Source of the DNA: Calditrichia bacterium | GTDB lineage: Bacteria > Calditrichota > Calditrichia > RBG-13-44-9 > J075 | Length of the DNA stretch: 64,000 bases | Assembly: GCA_020635015.1 (NCBI GenBank) | Contig: JACKAP010000003.1 | Coordinates: 496,001 to 560,000, forward strand | Direction of reading: 5' to 3' | Shown: in pieces, positions 53,601 to 61,905 of the stretch | How positions within the stretch are numbered: the first letter of the stretch is position 1 | Layout: each line of letters starts with the position of its first letter | Position numbers and translations under genes: made by a program | The notes under the pieces: model-generated | Database searches by the model: none | What the model was told of the DNA's origin: nothing | The model's input: the letters and a program-made list of their open reading frames with translations, nothing else

Positions 53601-54664
53601 ACACTTCGGATACCGGGATCGGACAATTGGAGGAGGAGCCGGTCATTGCCAATAAAAATACCCGTACTCCGACGCTGGCCAGACTGTCGTTGCCAACGGT
53701 GGACCTGAGCGAGAATGAGTGGGATTATTTTTCGTTTAACAATCCCGGCTATCCTACCTTGAAAGCAAGCGGGCGGGAACTTACCTTGCTGCCGGACCAG
53801 CGCTATAAAGCCGCCCAGGCAGTCTTTTTCAAAAAAGAGGTATCGCCTCCCTTTAAGATCGAATTTGAATACAACATCTACCATGCCGGCGAATCCTTCA
53901 GCAAGGGTGGTGCCCGGCCGGGGGCCGGGCTGGTGTTCATGTTTATGAAAAATCCAACGGTTTACGCCGGACTGGCCAATCCGGACGGCAATTCCAATGC
54001 TTATGCTACGCAACAGACCCGCGCCATCTCCCGGCAAACCCCGGAAGGCGAGAACCGAGGCTTTATCCCAGACGGGGTGGGCTATGGGGTGCATTTCTCT
54101 CTCTATAACGAGCAAACGATTGATCTGAAAGACGGTTATGGAAAACTGCTCGAATCCTACCGTTTCGATGAGCGCAAAAAATCGCATTTACCGGCTGTCT
54201 ATAGCGACGGCGCATGGAGGACCGTCACAATCGATATCACTAACACCACCGTGACGGTGACCTATGAGGGCGAAGTGGTGATTCGCTGGGAGGGCAAGCT
54301 GGCACAGACCCCCTTCAACGGGATTGGCTTCGGCGCGGCCAGTACGATATACACCGGCGCCGAGCATTCGATCCGCAATGTTCGTCTGATCTCAAAAGCG
54401 GAAATGGCCTCCTGGAAAGAGCGGGAAGGATTTGAATATTTGATCAAGGATGACTTTGTGGCGGCGCAGCGGGCTTTCCTGGAGGCGGAACAGCTTTATC
54501 CGGGCTACCATCAGGTTTACGAAATTGCTCGCCTGTTGCGGGTGGACGGCGTGAAAGCCAAGACAGAAGCGGATCGCAAGATAATTTATGAGACGATCAT
54601 TCTCAAACTGAGTTATCGCGCCCCGGGCGATCTGCTGGAACAGCTACGGGCCAAACTGCGCTGA
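50666..54664 (+). CDS. nSTAND1 NTPase with transmembrane helix, WD40 propeller and C-terminal lectin-like domain
   Basis: A 1332-aa sensor-like protein. The nSTAND1 domain starts with LLPYPGLRPFES...FFGRDGQSNELLARL and has Walker A VVGPSGSGKSS (about 47-57) and Walker B LLLVVDQFEELF (about 145-156). A helix at ~501-523 (YILILIIALSLALAGGIFSLV) anchors it. Seven WD40 repeats follow (~625-910; VWSVAFSPDGHYLASA, VRAVAFSPDSRRLASASSD). Blades 2 and 4 share LASASSDATIRIWDV with near-identical DNA, a sign of recent duplication. Residues ~1015-1255 resemble a concanavalin A-like lectin/glucanase fold (PPFKIEFEYNIYHAG ... AWRTVTIDITNTTVTVTYEG). The ~75-aa tail is helical. STAND proteins oligomerise on ligand binding; the adjoining TIR protein could be the effector. 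Confidence 0.88.
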   Translation: MTKIATELLPYPGLRPFESNENFLFFGRDGQSNELLARLRNKRFLAVVGPSGSGKSSLVRAGLLPDILGGMMAGAGSHWRVTIMRPGGNPIGNLAEALNRPGILNENGGGDTMQSAFTLVTLQRSALGIAEAYRQAGLPEKDNLLLVVDQFEELFRFKEAATVENAPDLAAAFVKLLLNAVAQQEFPIYVIITMRSDFLGDCAQFRDLPEAINDSQYLVPRMTRDERREAITGPAAVGGARMTPRLVQRLLNDVGDNPDHLPILQHALMRTWNHWKDHHQEKDPIDLDDYRDIGGMEAALSRHADEAFESLGEGISGEAGRRRKEIAEKLFKFLTEKGSDNRETRRPAKLKDIAVALEADISEVVEIIDEFRKPGRSFLMPPPGETLTPDTLIDISHESLIRNWQRLKSWVNEEARSAYTYRRVAETALLYQKNEAGLLQDPELQIALTWRQNTDPNKTWAARYHPAFDEAMRFLDQSREKRDADAAAERERQRRERLRNRRYILILIIALSLALAGGIFSLVQWRLAVAQEKRANFNLARIFEEKAGVALANGQENRDNEQAAEALKDFDQAWLYTLWALNQDIGDDQWLPISLGRLLHPEMPPYREAQRQLSDSLRHRAGNINSVIFSPDGALLAYAAEKGIGILSADGKTFQRTLKGHEGTVWKLAFSPDSRQLASASSDATIRIWDVASGELKHRLAYDDDDVWSVAFSPDGHYLASAHNYGEVCLWNLAYPDSMWIDLSGHRLAVRAVAFSPDSRRLASASSDATIRIWDVPSGTPLDTLSAHHGDVWSLAFSPDGYMLASGASDSTVLVWDTENYDAPRYTLRGHKSDVWSVAFTPDSRHLISGSEDRKMIIWDVAAGFEAPLAILGAHRQGVLGVAVSPDGALLASGGVDKDIHLINFRLPLADMESWDVINDPFNIDHYYDLKQSYLESLNYEMEEANLELIARTDNSAESLLVAYQEEPAVRAPASIPANTSDTGIGQLEEEPVIANKNTRTPTLARLSLPTVDLSENEWDYFSFNNPGYPTLKASGRELTLLPDQRYKAAQAVFFKKEVSPPFKIEFEYNIYHAGESFSKGGARPGAGLVFMFMKNPTVYAGLANPDGNSNAYATQQTRAISRQTPEGENRGFIPDGVGYGVHFSLYNEQTIDLKDGYGKLLESYRFDERKKSHLPAVYSDGAWRTVTIDITNTTVTVTYEGEVVIRWEGKLAQTPFNGIGFGAASTIYTGAEHSIRNVRLISKAEMASWKEREGFEYLIKDDFVAAQRAFLEAEQLYPGYHQVYEIARLLRVDGVKAKTEADRKIIYETIILKLSYRAPGDLLEQLRAKLR

Positions 54665-54699
54665 ACAATCAGTATTTGGAGTACACGGTTTAACGACTT

Positions 54700-54851
54700 T
54701 ATCCACGGATTTCACGGATTTACACGGATTAACGACACAACGAATCTATAAACTACAACGACTTGAATTCGGGAAATACAGAAAAAATCAGTGTTAATCC
54801 GTGTAATCTGTGGACGAGCTTTTCAATGTCAATCCGTGCAATCCGTGAAAC
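54700..54851. repeat. Inverted repeat with ATTTACACGGATTAAC words
   Basis: The left arm 54700-54733 (ATCCACGGATTTCACGG...ATTAACG) is complementary to the right arms at 54793-54813 and 54830-54851. It fills most of the gap after the nSTAND gene (54665-54898), which has no gene. Confidence 0.85.
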
Positions 54852-54898
54852 GATCTTTCAATTAATCTCAACCGGAACCGATATGGAGGCCCGCCCTG

Positions 54899-56548
54899 AT
54901 GGATCATAAATCGCCCAATTTTCCCAGCATCTTCAACGACGTGATCGGCCCGGTGATGCGCGGGCCTTCCAGTTCCCACTGCGCCGCCTCGGTACGCATC
55001 GGCCGGCTGGCCCGTGATCTGATGGGGGGAAGTATATTAGATGTTACGATCGAGTTCGATCCCGACGGCTCTCTGGCCACTACCCACGAGAGCCAGGGCT
55101 CGGACATGGGGCTGTTTGGCGGTCTGTTGGGATGGGATGCCACTGACGAGCGCCTGCCCGCCTCCGCACAGGCTATCCGTGATGCCGGCATCAGGATTAG
55201 ATTTCGCATCACCCCTTACGGCGCAGCTCATCCCAACACCTATAAATTGACCATGCATGGTGGCGACGGCCGCCATACCATGACCGCCATTTCCACCGGC
55301 GGTGGTATGATCGAGGTTATCGAGATCGATGGCGCTGCCGTTTCCTTCGCCGGCGATAATTACCTGACACTGATCTTCGCCAATGACCAACTGGAAGAGA
55401 TACGGGAATTTATCGCCTCCCAGTTCACCGCTGACCGGGTCGATATTTACCGGGGCAAAAAAGGCGGATTCGTAGCGGTCAGCGCCCGGGAATTTCCTAG
55501 CCAGGATCTATTCTTCCATCTCTCCATGATTTTTCCCATAAATGAAGTCCGCAAATTGGCCCCGGTGATGCCGGTGCTTTCCCGGAAAGATTTGCAGGTT
55601 CCTTTCATTACTTGTGCAGAGATGCTCGAATATAATGCCTCCCGAGATCTTCCACTTTGGGAGCTGGCGCGGCATTATGAAAGCGCCCGCGGCGGCATTT
55701 CTCAAGACGCGGTCTTCGATAAAATGCAATCCATCGTAAGAATTATGCAAACCTCGATACAGGAAGGGCTTGCCGGAACGGATTATGCCGACCGCATCCT
55801 CGGCTGCCAGTCGCGCGGTTTCCTGGAAAAGATGGAACAGCGCCGGCTGCTTGACGGGGGCATGCTCAATTCGATGATCCTTTATGTCAGCGCCATCATG
55901 GAAGTGAAAAGTTCGATGGGGGTGATTGTTGCGGCCCCGACCGCCGGCTCCTGCGGCGCCCTGCCCGGCGCAGTGCTTGCGGCCGGCCAATCTATGACGG
56001 TAAGCGAAGAAGACCTGGTAAAAGCCATGCTGGCAGCCGGGATGATCGGCATATTTATCGCTGCCCACGCGACCTTTGCTGCAGAGGTGGGCGGCTGCCA
56101 GGCGGAATGTGGCTCCGGATCCGGCATGGCTGCCGCCGCACTGGTTACCCTGGCCGGCGGCAGCCTGACCGAAGCCCTCAATGCATCCTCTCTGGCATTG
56201 CAAAGCACCCTGGGCATGATCTGCGATCCGATCGCCAACCGGGTGGAGGCTCCCTGCCTGAGCCGCAACGTGCTGGCGGCTACCAACGCCCTCGCCTGCG
56301 CCAACATGGCCCTGGCCGGCTACGATCCGCTGATCCCGCTCGATGAGGTAATCGACACCATGGACCGGGTGGGAAAAGCCATGCCCTGCGAAGTGCGCTG
56401 CACCGCCCTGGGCGGCCTCTCCATTACCCCCACCTCCAAGGCGATCGAGCAGCGGCTCAGCGACGCAAAAACCTGCGGGAAGGATGGTTGTGGTTGCGGT
56501 AAAACACATCGGGCTAAGAAAGAGCACACTGAAATAGAACGCGGATGA
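54899..56548 (+). CDS. sdaA: L-serine dehydratase, iron-sulfur type, single chain
   Basis: A 549-aa enzyme that deaminates L-serine to pyruvate using a [4Fe-4S] cluster. The beta-domain (FNDVIGPVMRGPSSSHCAAS) comes first and the alpha-domain, with the cluster cysteines in TAGSCGALPG, GGCQAECGSGSGMAA and MICDPIANRVEAPCLSRN, second. Both parts are fused in one chain, as in E. coli, and the length is greater than usual by ~90 aa. GGAGG is 12 nt before the ATG. The end reads ...TEIERG followed by TGA, whose last codons (ATA GAA CGC GGA TGA) are the left end of repeat C2, so the final residues derive from it. Confidence 0.93.
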   Translation: MDHKSPNFPSIFNDVIGPVMRGPSSSHCAASVRIGRLARDLMGGSILDVTIEFDPDGSLATTHESQGSDMGLFGGLLGWDATDERLPASAQAIRDAGIRIRFRITPYGAAHPNTYKLTMHGGDGRHTMTAISTGGGMIEVIEIDGAAVSFAGDNYLTLIFANDQLEEIREFIASQFTADRVDIYRGKKGGFVAVSAREFPSQDLFFHLSMIFPINEVRKLAPVMPVLSRKDLQVPFITCAEMLEYNASRDLPLWELARHYESARGGISQDAVFDKMQSIVRIMQTSIQEGLAGTDYADRILGCQSRGFLEKMEQRRLLDGGMLNSMILYVSAIMEVKSSMGVIVAAPTAGSCGALPGAVLAAGQSMTVSEEDLVKAMLAAGMIGIFIAAHATFAAEVGGCQAECGSGSGMAAAALVTLAGGSLTEALNASSLALQSTLGMICDPIANRVEAPCLSRNVLAATNALACANMALAGYDPLIPLDEVIDTMDRVGKAMPCEVRCTALGGLSITPTSKAIEQRLSDAKTCGKDGCGCGKTHRAKKEHTEIERG

Positions 56549-56725
56549 TACGGATGACGCAGATTTACGCGGATGTTCTTACCGGTTTTTTGCCACAGAG
56601 GCACAGAAAACTCAGAGATTTTTCAGTTGTCAGTTCTCTGTGATCTCTGTGTCTCTGTGGCGCCCGTTGTTGTGTCTTTTCAATATTTATTTATCCGCGA
56701 GAATCCGCGTCATCCGCGTTCTATT
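56533..56725. repeat. Nested inverted repeat, copy C2 (family C ends with family B inside)
   Basis: The outer ends are ATAGAACGCGGATGATACGG (left) and ATCCGCGTCATCCGCGTTCT (right). Inner arms are TTGCCACAGAGGCACAG and CTCTGTGTCTCTGTGGC. It overlaps the sdaA stop. Copy C3 at 59012 has the same nesting and shared inner sequence. Confidence 0.9.
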
Positions 56726-56756
56726 AAAATTGTTCCACCACTCACCGGGAGAAAAA

Positions 56757-59015
56757 ATGCCAATATCTAAATGGATTATCCTGCTGATCTTCCTGCCCCT
56801 GTTGCTCGCGGCTCAGGAAAGCGATCCGGGCCGGCTGACGCTGGCGCGGATCTTCAGTTCCGATGAGTTTAACGCCCGTAAGATCGGCCGTACCCAGTGG
56901 TTCGACAACGGCAGCCGCTACACCCGGCTGGAATCACCGGAAGGCGGTTCTGCCGGAGAGGATATCGTCAGCTACGATTCCCGCAGCGGTCGCCGGGAAG
57001 TGCTGGTGCCAGCCGCCCAGTTAACGCCTCCCGGCGCCGATCGCCCCCTGGAGATCGCCGGCTACACCTTTTCACCGGACCGCACGCAGCTGCTGATCTT
57101 CACCAACACCCGCCGGGTGTGGCGGCAGAACACCCGCGGCGACTACTGGGTGCTGCATCGCCCGAGCGGCCGGCTGCATCAACTGGGCGGAGGAGGAGAG
57201 CCGGCCACCCTGATGTTTGCCGAATTTTCACCGGATCTGAAAAAAGTAGCGTATGTGCGGCATCATGATATTTATGTAGAAGACCTTGCCAATCACGAGA
57301 TCACCCGCCTGACCGACAACGGTTCCGCTACGATCATCAACGGCACATTTGACTGGGTCTACGAGGAAGAACTATCCCTGCGCAAAGGCTTCCGCTGGAG
57401 CCCGGACAGCCGGTCAATTGCCTACTGGCAACTCGATGCCGCGGGAGTCGGGGTATTTAACATGATCAACAATACCGATTCGATTTATTCGGAGGTGATC
57501 CCGGTGCAGTATCCCAAGGTAGGCACCACCAATTCCTCCGGTCGGGTGGGAGTGATCGATGCCGCCGGTGGCGAAACCCGCTGGCTGGACATCCCGGGAG
57601 ATCCCCGCAACAACTATATCGCCCGGATGGACTGGGCCGACAATTCTGATGAAGTGATCATCCAACACCTCAATCGCCTGCAGAACACCAACCGGGTGCT
57701 GCTGGGAAATGCTGCCAGCGGGGAGGTCAAAACCATTTTCACCGACCGCGACAGTGCCTGGGTGGAGGTAGTGAACGACCTTTACTGGCTGAACGGCGGC
57801 AAGTGGTTCACCTGGATCAGCGAACGGGACGGCTGGAAGCATGTGTATAAGATCTCCCGGGATGGAAAGACCGTGCAATTGCTCACTCCCGGCGATTATG
57901 ACGTCATCAGCATCGAAGGGATCGATATCAACAACGGCTGGCTCTATTTTATCGCCTCTCCGGAGAATCCCACCCAGCGCTATTTATACCGCGCCCGCCT
58001 CGACGGCCGCAATGGCCTGCAGCGCCTGACCCCGGCGGAATTCGCCGGCACCAGCGATTATGACATCTCCCCCGACTGCCGGTGGGCCTTTCACACCTAC
58101 TCTAATTTCGACAGCCCTCCGGTCACCCAATTTATCAGCCTCCCCGAGCACCGCAGCGTGCGCATGCTGGAAGACAATGCCGCACTGAAATCAAAACTCG
58201 CAACCCTGAAACGCCGGCCGGTGGAATTTTTCCGCGTGGAGATCGAACCGGGTGTGCAACTGGATGGATATCAGATCAAACCTTATGACTTTGATCCCGG
58301 GAAACAATACCCGGTGCTGTTCCATGTTTATGGCGAACCGGCCAGTTCGACGGTGCGGGATAACTGGGGTGGCAGCCGTTATCTCTGGCATACTTTCCTG
58401 GCCCAGCAGGGCTATCTGATCATCAGCATCGACAACCGCGGCACCAAGACCCCGCGGGGACGCGACTGGCGGAAAAGCATCTATCGCCAGATCGGCATCC
58501 TGGCCTCCGCCGACCAGGCCGCCGCGGCCCGGCAGATTCGCCGCTGGGATTACGTCGATGCCACCCGGATTGCTATTTGGGGATGGAGCGGGGGCGGGTC
58601 GATGAGCCTGAATGCGATTTTCCGCTACCCGGAATTATACCACACCGCCATGGCTATTGCCTTCATCAGCGACCAGCACATTTACGATACGATTTACCAG
58701 GAGCGCTACATGGGGCTGCCCGCGGATAATGTTGCGGGATTCCGCGACGGTTCGCCAATCACCTTTGCCGGCCAGTTGCAGGGCAATCTGCTGATCATCC
58801 ACGGCACCGGCGACGACAACTGCCATTACCAGAGCGCGGAGATGCTGATGAACGAACTGATTCTCCATAACAAGCTGTTCACCGCCGTGCCCTACCCCAA
58901 CCGCACTCACGCCATCCGGGAGGGGGAAAACACCACCCGTCATCTTTACGAGACTCTGACCTGGTATCTCAACCGCCACACCCCGCCAGGGCATAAGGGT
59001 GCACGTGATAAATAG
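56757..59015 (+). CDS. Secreted dipeptidyl-peptidase IV-like serine peptidase (S9 family)
   Basis: A 752-aa exported enzyme that removes N-terminal dipeptides, typically after proline or alanine. A signal peptide (KWIILLIFLPLLLAAQ) is followed by an eight-bladed propeller with the EE motif region (DWVYEEELSLRKGFRWSPDS). The alpha/beta-hydrolase domain has GSRYLWHTFLAQQGYLI, the nucleophile Ser611 in GWSGGGS, Asp686/687 in GTGDDNCHYQS and His718 in NRTHAIREGENT. ATG 56757 is chosen with GGGAG upstream; the frame opens much earlier inside the repeat. The stop TAG is the first part of repeat C3, so copies C2 and C3 flank this gene. Confidence 0.93.
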   Translation: MPISKWIILLIFLPLLLAAQESDPGRLTLARIFSSDEFNARKIGRTQWFDNGSRYTRLESPEGGSAGEDIVSYDSRSGRREVLVPAAQLTPPGADRPLEIAGYTFSPDRTQLLIFTNTRRVWRQNTRGDYWVLHRPSGRLHQLGGGGEPATLMFAEFSPDLKKVAYVRHHDIYVEDLANHEITRLTDNGSATIINGTFDWVYEEELSLRKGFRWSPDSRSIAYWQLDAAGVGVFNMINNTDSIYSEVIPVQYPKVGTTNSSGRVGVIDAAGGETRWLDIPGDPRNNYIARMDWADNSDEVIIQHLNRLQNTNRVLLGNAASGEVKTIFTDRDSAWVEVVNDLYWLNGGKWFTWISERDGWKHVYKISRDGKTVQLLTPGDYDVISIEGIDINNGWLYFIASPENPTQRYLYRARLDGRNGLQRLTPAEFAGTSDYDISPDCRWAFHTYSNFDSPPVTQFISLPEHRSVRMLEDNAALKSKLATLKRRPVEFFRVEIEPGVQLDGYQIKPYDFDPGKQYPVLFHVYGEPASSTVRDNWGGSRYLWHTFLAQQGYLIISIDNRGTKTPRGRDWRKSIYRQIGILASADQAAAARQIRRWDYVDATRIAIWGWSGGGSMSLNAIFRYPELYHTAMAIAFISDQHIYDTIYQERYMGLPADNVAGFRDGSPITFAGQLQGNLLIIHGTGDDNCHYQSAEMLMNELILHNKLFTAVPYPNRTHAIREGENTTRHLYETLTWYLNRHTPPGHKGARDK

Positions 59016-59198
59016 AACGCGGATGACGCGGATGACGCGGATTTTCTTACCGGTTTTTGCCACAGAGGCACAGAGAACACAGAGATTTATCAATTGCCTG
59101 TTGTCAGTTCTCTGTGATCTCTGTGACTCTGTGGCTGTCGTTATTGTGTATTTTCAATTTGTCTTACCCGCGAGAAACCGCGTCATCCGCGTTCTATG
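59012..59198. repeat. Nested inverted repeat, copy C3 (family C ends with family B inside)
   Basis: The layout is the same as copy C2, with ATAGAACGCGG at the left end, TTGCCACAGAGGCACAGAG and CTCTGTGACTCTGTGGC inside, and CCGCGTTCTAT at the right. The left end contributes the TAG stop of the upstream peptidase gene. Confidence 0.9.
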
Positions 59199-59298
59199 TC
59201 TTTAATTACTCCAAATTTGCCGGCAACCTTTCCGAATTCCCTCCCGTAAAAACGGCCAATACCATAATTTGCAAACTCACACCGAAGAGGGGTTGGCT

Positions 59299-61716
59299 AT
59301 GTTCGGCAATTATTTCAAGATCGCATTCCGTAATCTAACCAAATACAGATTCTATTCATTTATCAATATTACCGGCCTGGCGATCGGCATGGCCGCCTGT
59401 TTGTTGATCCTGCTCTATGTACAGCATGAGCTGAACTACGACCGCTTTCACAGCAAAGCAAAGCATATTTACCGCCTGAATGAACACCTGGTGATGGGCA
59501 GCGCGGTCTCCCGCACCGCCTCGGTGCCGCTGCCGACCAAGAACCAGGTTCTGGCCGATTTTCCGGAGATCACCACCGCCGCCTACATGTTCCGCCCCAG
59601 CAGTTGGGGAAATCCGACCCTGATCCGGGTGGAAGATAGCGAATATACCGAAGAGAGTTTTTTATTCACCGATCCGGAGCTATTTGAGATATTCGACTTT
59701 CCGATTATTATCGGCGACCGGGAAACCATGCTGACCGCCCCAAATCAGGTGCTGCTCGACGAAACCACCGCCCGGAAGTATTTTGGCGATAGCAACCCGG
59801 TGGGACGCACCATCCGCATGAACAATCGAACCGATCTGGAAGTGGTTGGGGTGATGGCCGATATTCCGGATAATTCCCACATGAAATTCCACCTCGCCGC
59901 CTCGATGGAAACATTCAAAAGCTTCTTCGGCAACAACCAGCAGGCTTTCGAATCGAACTGGGTGTGGGTGGCCGGCTGGTGCTACCTGTTGCTCCCCGAC
60001 GAGCAAACCGCTCAAAACCTCCGTGAGCAACTCCCGGCATTTGTCAAACGTCATTTTCCACCTTCACTAGTGGAAGACGGAGTAGAGATCACCCTTCAGC
60101 CCATGACCGACATCCATCTGCACTCCAACCTGGAGCTGGAATTTGAGCCGAACAGCAACATCTTATATGTCTATGTTTTTTCAGCGATTGCCATTCTGAT
60201 CCTGTTGATTGCCTGCATCAATTTCATGAACCTTGCCACTGCCCGCTCTGCCAAGCGCGCCAAGGAGGTCGGATTGCGCAAGGTGCTCGGCGCTTACCGC
60301 CAGATGCTGATGAAGCAGTTCATCGGCGAAGCCATGCTGCTCAGCGGGATCGCTCTGATATTTGCCGTCATGCTGGTATTGATTGCCCTGCCCTGGTTTA
60401 ATGAACTCACCGGGCGCACCTTGCAGGCCAATTTCTTCAGCAACGGGGTGCTGCTGGCGGGACTGTTGGGTATCGGGCTGCTGGTGGGACTCATCTCCGG
60501 TAGTTACCCGGCGCTCTATCTCTCCGGCATGCGCCCGGTAGAGGTGCTCAAAGGCACCCGCCGGCAGAGCGGCGGCAGCATCAGCCTGCGCCGGGTGCTG
60601 GTGATCGGCCAGTTTGTAGTATCGATCGCCCTGCTGATCTGTATCGGGGTGATTTACAACCAGCTGGACTATCTCCGCAACAAGGACCTGGGATTCGAGA
60701 AGGAACAGGTCGTAATGTTCAACATGTACGGCAATCTTTTCCGCCAGTACCCGGCCTTCAAGAACGAATTGCTGCAAGACCCCGGGGTGCGGGCGGTGAC
60801 CCGGCTCGGCGGCAGCTATCCCGGCGCTGCAGAAAGTGTAGAGAACTCCTTTGTACCGGAAGGCGCTCCCCAGGATCAAAATCGCTGGATCGGGGTCATG
60901 TGGGGCAACCACCATCTCCAGGAAGCGATGAAGATCGAGTTGGCGGCCGGGCGCTCTTTCTCTCTGGATTTTCCCTCCGACTCCTCATCCGCTTTCCTGA
61001 TTAACGAGACCGCCGCCCGGGAATTCGGCTGGTCGAATGAGGAGGCGCTGGGCCAGTCGCTCAACCGCCTGGGCACTAATGGCGATGTGGTCAAAACCGG
61101 CAAGGTAATCGGTGTGGTGCGGAACTTCCACTTCCGCCCCCTGCATCTGCCGCTGCGCCCGCTGGTCATTGATTTCGGGGGGAACAAGACAACGATAAAA
61201 ATCGCCCCCGGGAACGTCGCCGCCACCCTGGCGCATATCGAAAAAACCTGGAAGGCGTTTGTTCCGGAGTGGCCGCTCAGTTTGCAGTTTCTCGACAAAG
61301 AACTCTATCAAAATTACCAAAGCGAGGAGAATCTCGGTCAGATCGTACAGTATTTCTCCGCACTGGCGATTCTGATCGCTTGCCTGGGCCTGTTTGGGCT
61401 GGCCTCGTTTACCGCCGAACGGCGCACCAAGGAAATGGGGGTGCGTAAAGTGCTCGGCGCTTCCACTCCCACATTGATCCGGCTGATCGCTAAAGACTTT
61501 GCTACCCTGGTGCTGATCGCTTTCGTGATTGCCGCGCCATTGGCCTACCTGGCGATGGATTACTGGCTGGATAATTTCGCTTTCCGCACCACGATCACCC
61601 CGGGCGTCTTCCTGATTGCCGGGACCGCCGCGCTGATCATCGCCCTGCTCACCGTCAGCTACCACGCCCTGCGTGCCGCATCGGTAAATCCGGCGAGAAG
61701 TTTGCGGTATGAATGA
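59299..61716 (+). CDS. FtsX/MacB-type ABC transporter permease with duplicated core
   Basis: An 805-aa membrane protein. The first FtsX-like half has an N-terminal helix (FYSFINITGLAIGMAACLLILL), a large periplasmic MacB-PCD-like domain, then helices with IACINFMNLATARSAKRAKEVGLRKVLGA. The second half repeats this (FVVSIALLICIGVI ... SFTAERRTKEMGVRKVLGASTPTLIRLIA). ATG 59299 is used, with GAGG 8 nt upstream. Such permeases work with a MacB-like ATPase and an adaptor; neither gene is in the window. Lipid, peptide or lipoprotein traffic are possible roles. Confidence 0.92.
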   Translation: MFGNYFKIAFRNLTKYRFYSFINITGLAIGMAACLLILLYVQHELNYDRFHSKAKHIYRLNEHLVMGSAVSRTASVPLPTKNQVLADFPEITTAAYMFRPSSWGNPTLIRVEDSEYTEESFLFTDPELFEIFDFPIIIGDRETMLTAPNQVLLDETTARKYFGDSNPVGRTIRMNNRTDLEVVGVMADIPDNSHMKFHLAASMETFKSFFGNNQQAFESNWVWVAGWCYLLLPDEQTAQNLREQLPAFVKRHFPPSLVEDGVEITLQPMTDIHLHSNLELEFEPNSNILYVYVFSAIAILILLIACINFMNLATARSAKRAKEVGLRKVLGAYRQMLMKQFIGEAMLLSGIALIFAVMLVLIALPWFNELTGRTLQANFFSNGVLLAGLLGIGLLVGLISGSYPALYLSGMRPVEVLKGTRRQSGGSISLRRVLVIGQFVVSIALLICIGVIYNQLDYLRNKDLGFEKEQVVMFNMYGNLFRQYPAFKNELLQDPGVRAVTRLGGSYPGAAESVENSFVPEGAPQDQNRWIGVMWGNHHLQEAMKIELAAGRSFSLDFPSDSSSAFLINETAAREFGWSNEEALGQSLNRLGTNGDVVKTGKVIGVVRNFHFRPLHLPLRPLVIDFGGNKTTIKIAPGNVAATLAHIEKTWKAFVPEWPLSLQFLDKELYQNYQSEENLGQIVQYFSALAILIACLGLFGLASFTAERRTKEMGVRKVLGASTPTLIRLIAKDFATLVLIAFVIAAPLAYLAMDYWLDNFAFRTTITPGVFLIAGTAALIIALLTVSYHALRAASVNPARSLRYE

Positions 61717-61905
61717 TTAAATAATGAAGATGTGAATGGGTTGATGGGTGAATGGGTGAATGGGTGAAAGACAAAAGGTATTGGGTATAAGAATAAAAAT
61801 AAAGTTCTGAGATACTTGCGGTTTAATTTGCCCGATGTTATTTTGCCATGGCAAAATGCTCTTTAACCCATTCACCCATCAACCCATTCACCCATCAACT
61901 CACTA
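61714..61905. repeat. Inverted repeat with GGATGGGT-type arms, copy A5, filling the permease/kinase convergent gap
   Basis: The left arm (GAATGGGTTGATGGGTGAATGGG) and the right arm (ACCCATTCACCCATCAACCCATTCACCC) are complementary. The loop (about 60 nt) has ATTTTGCCATGGCAAAAT, a small palindrome. It spans from the permease stop to the TAG of the kinase gene. Confidence 0.87.

Noticed and set aside
56640..56756. Upstream extension of the DPP4-like gene
   Set aside because: It runs through repeat C2; the signal peptide starts at 56757 with a ribosome site.
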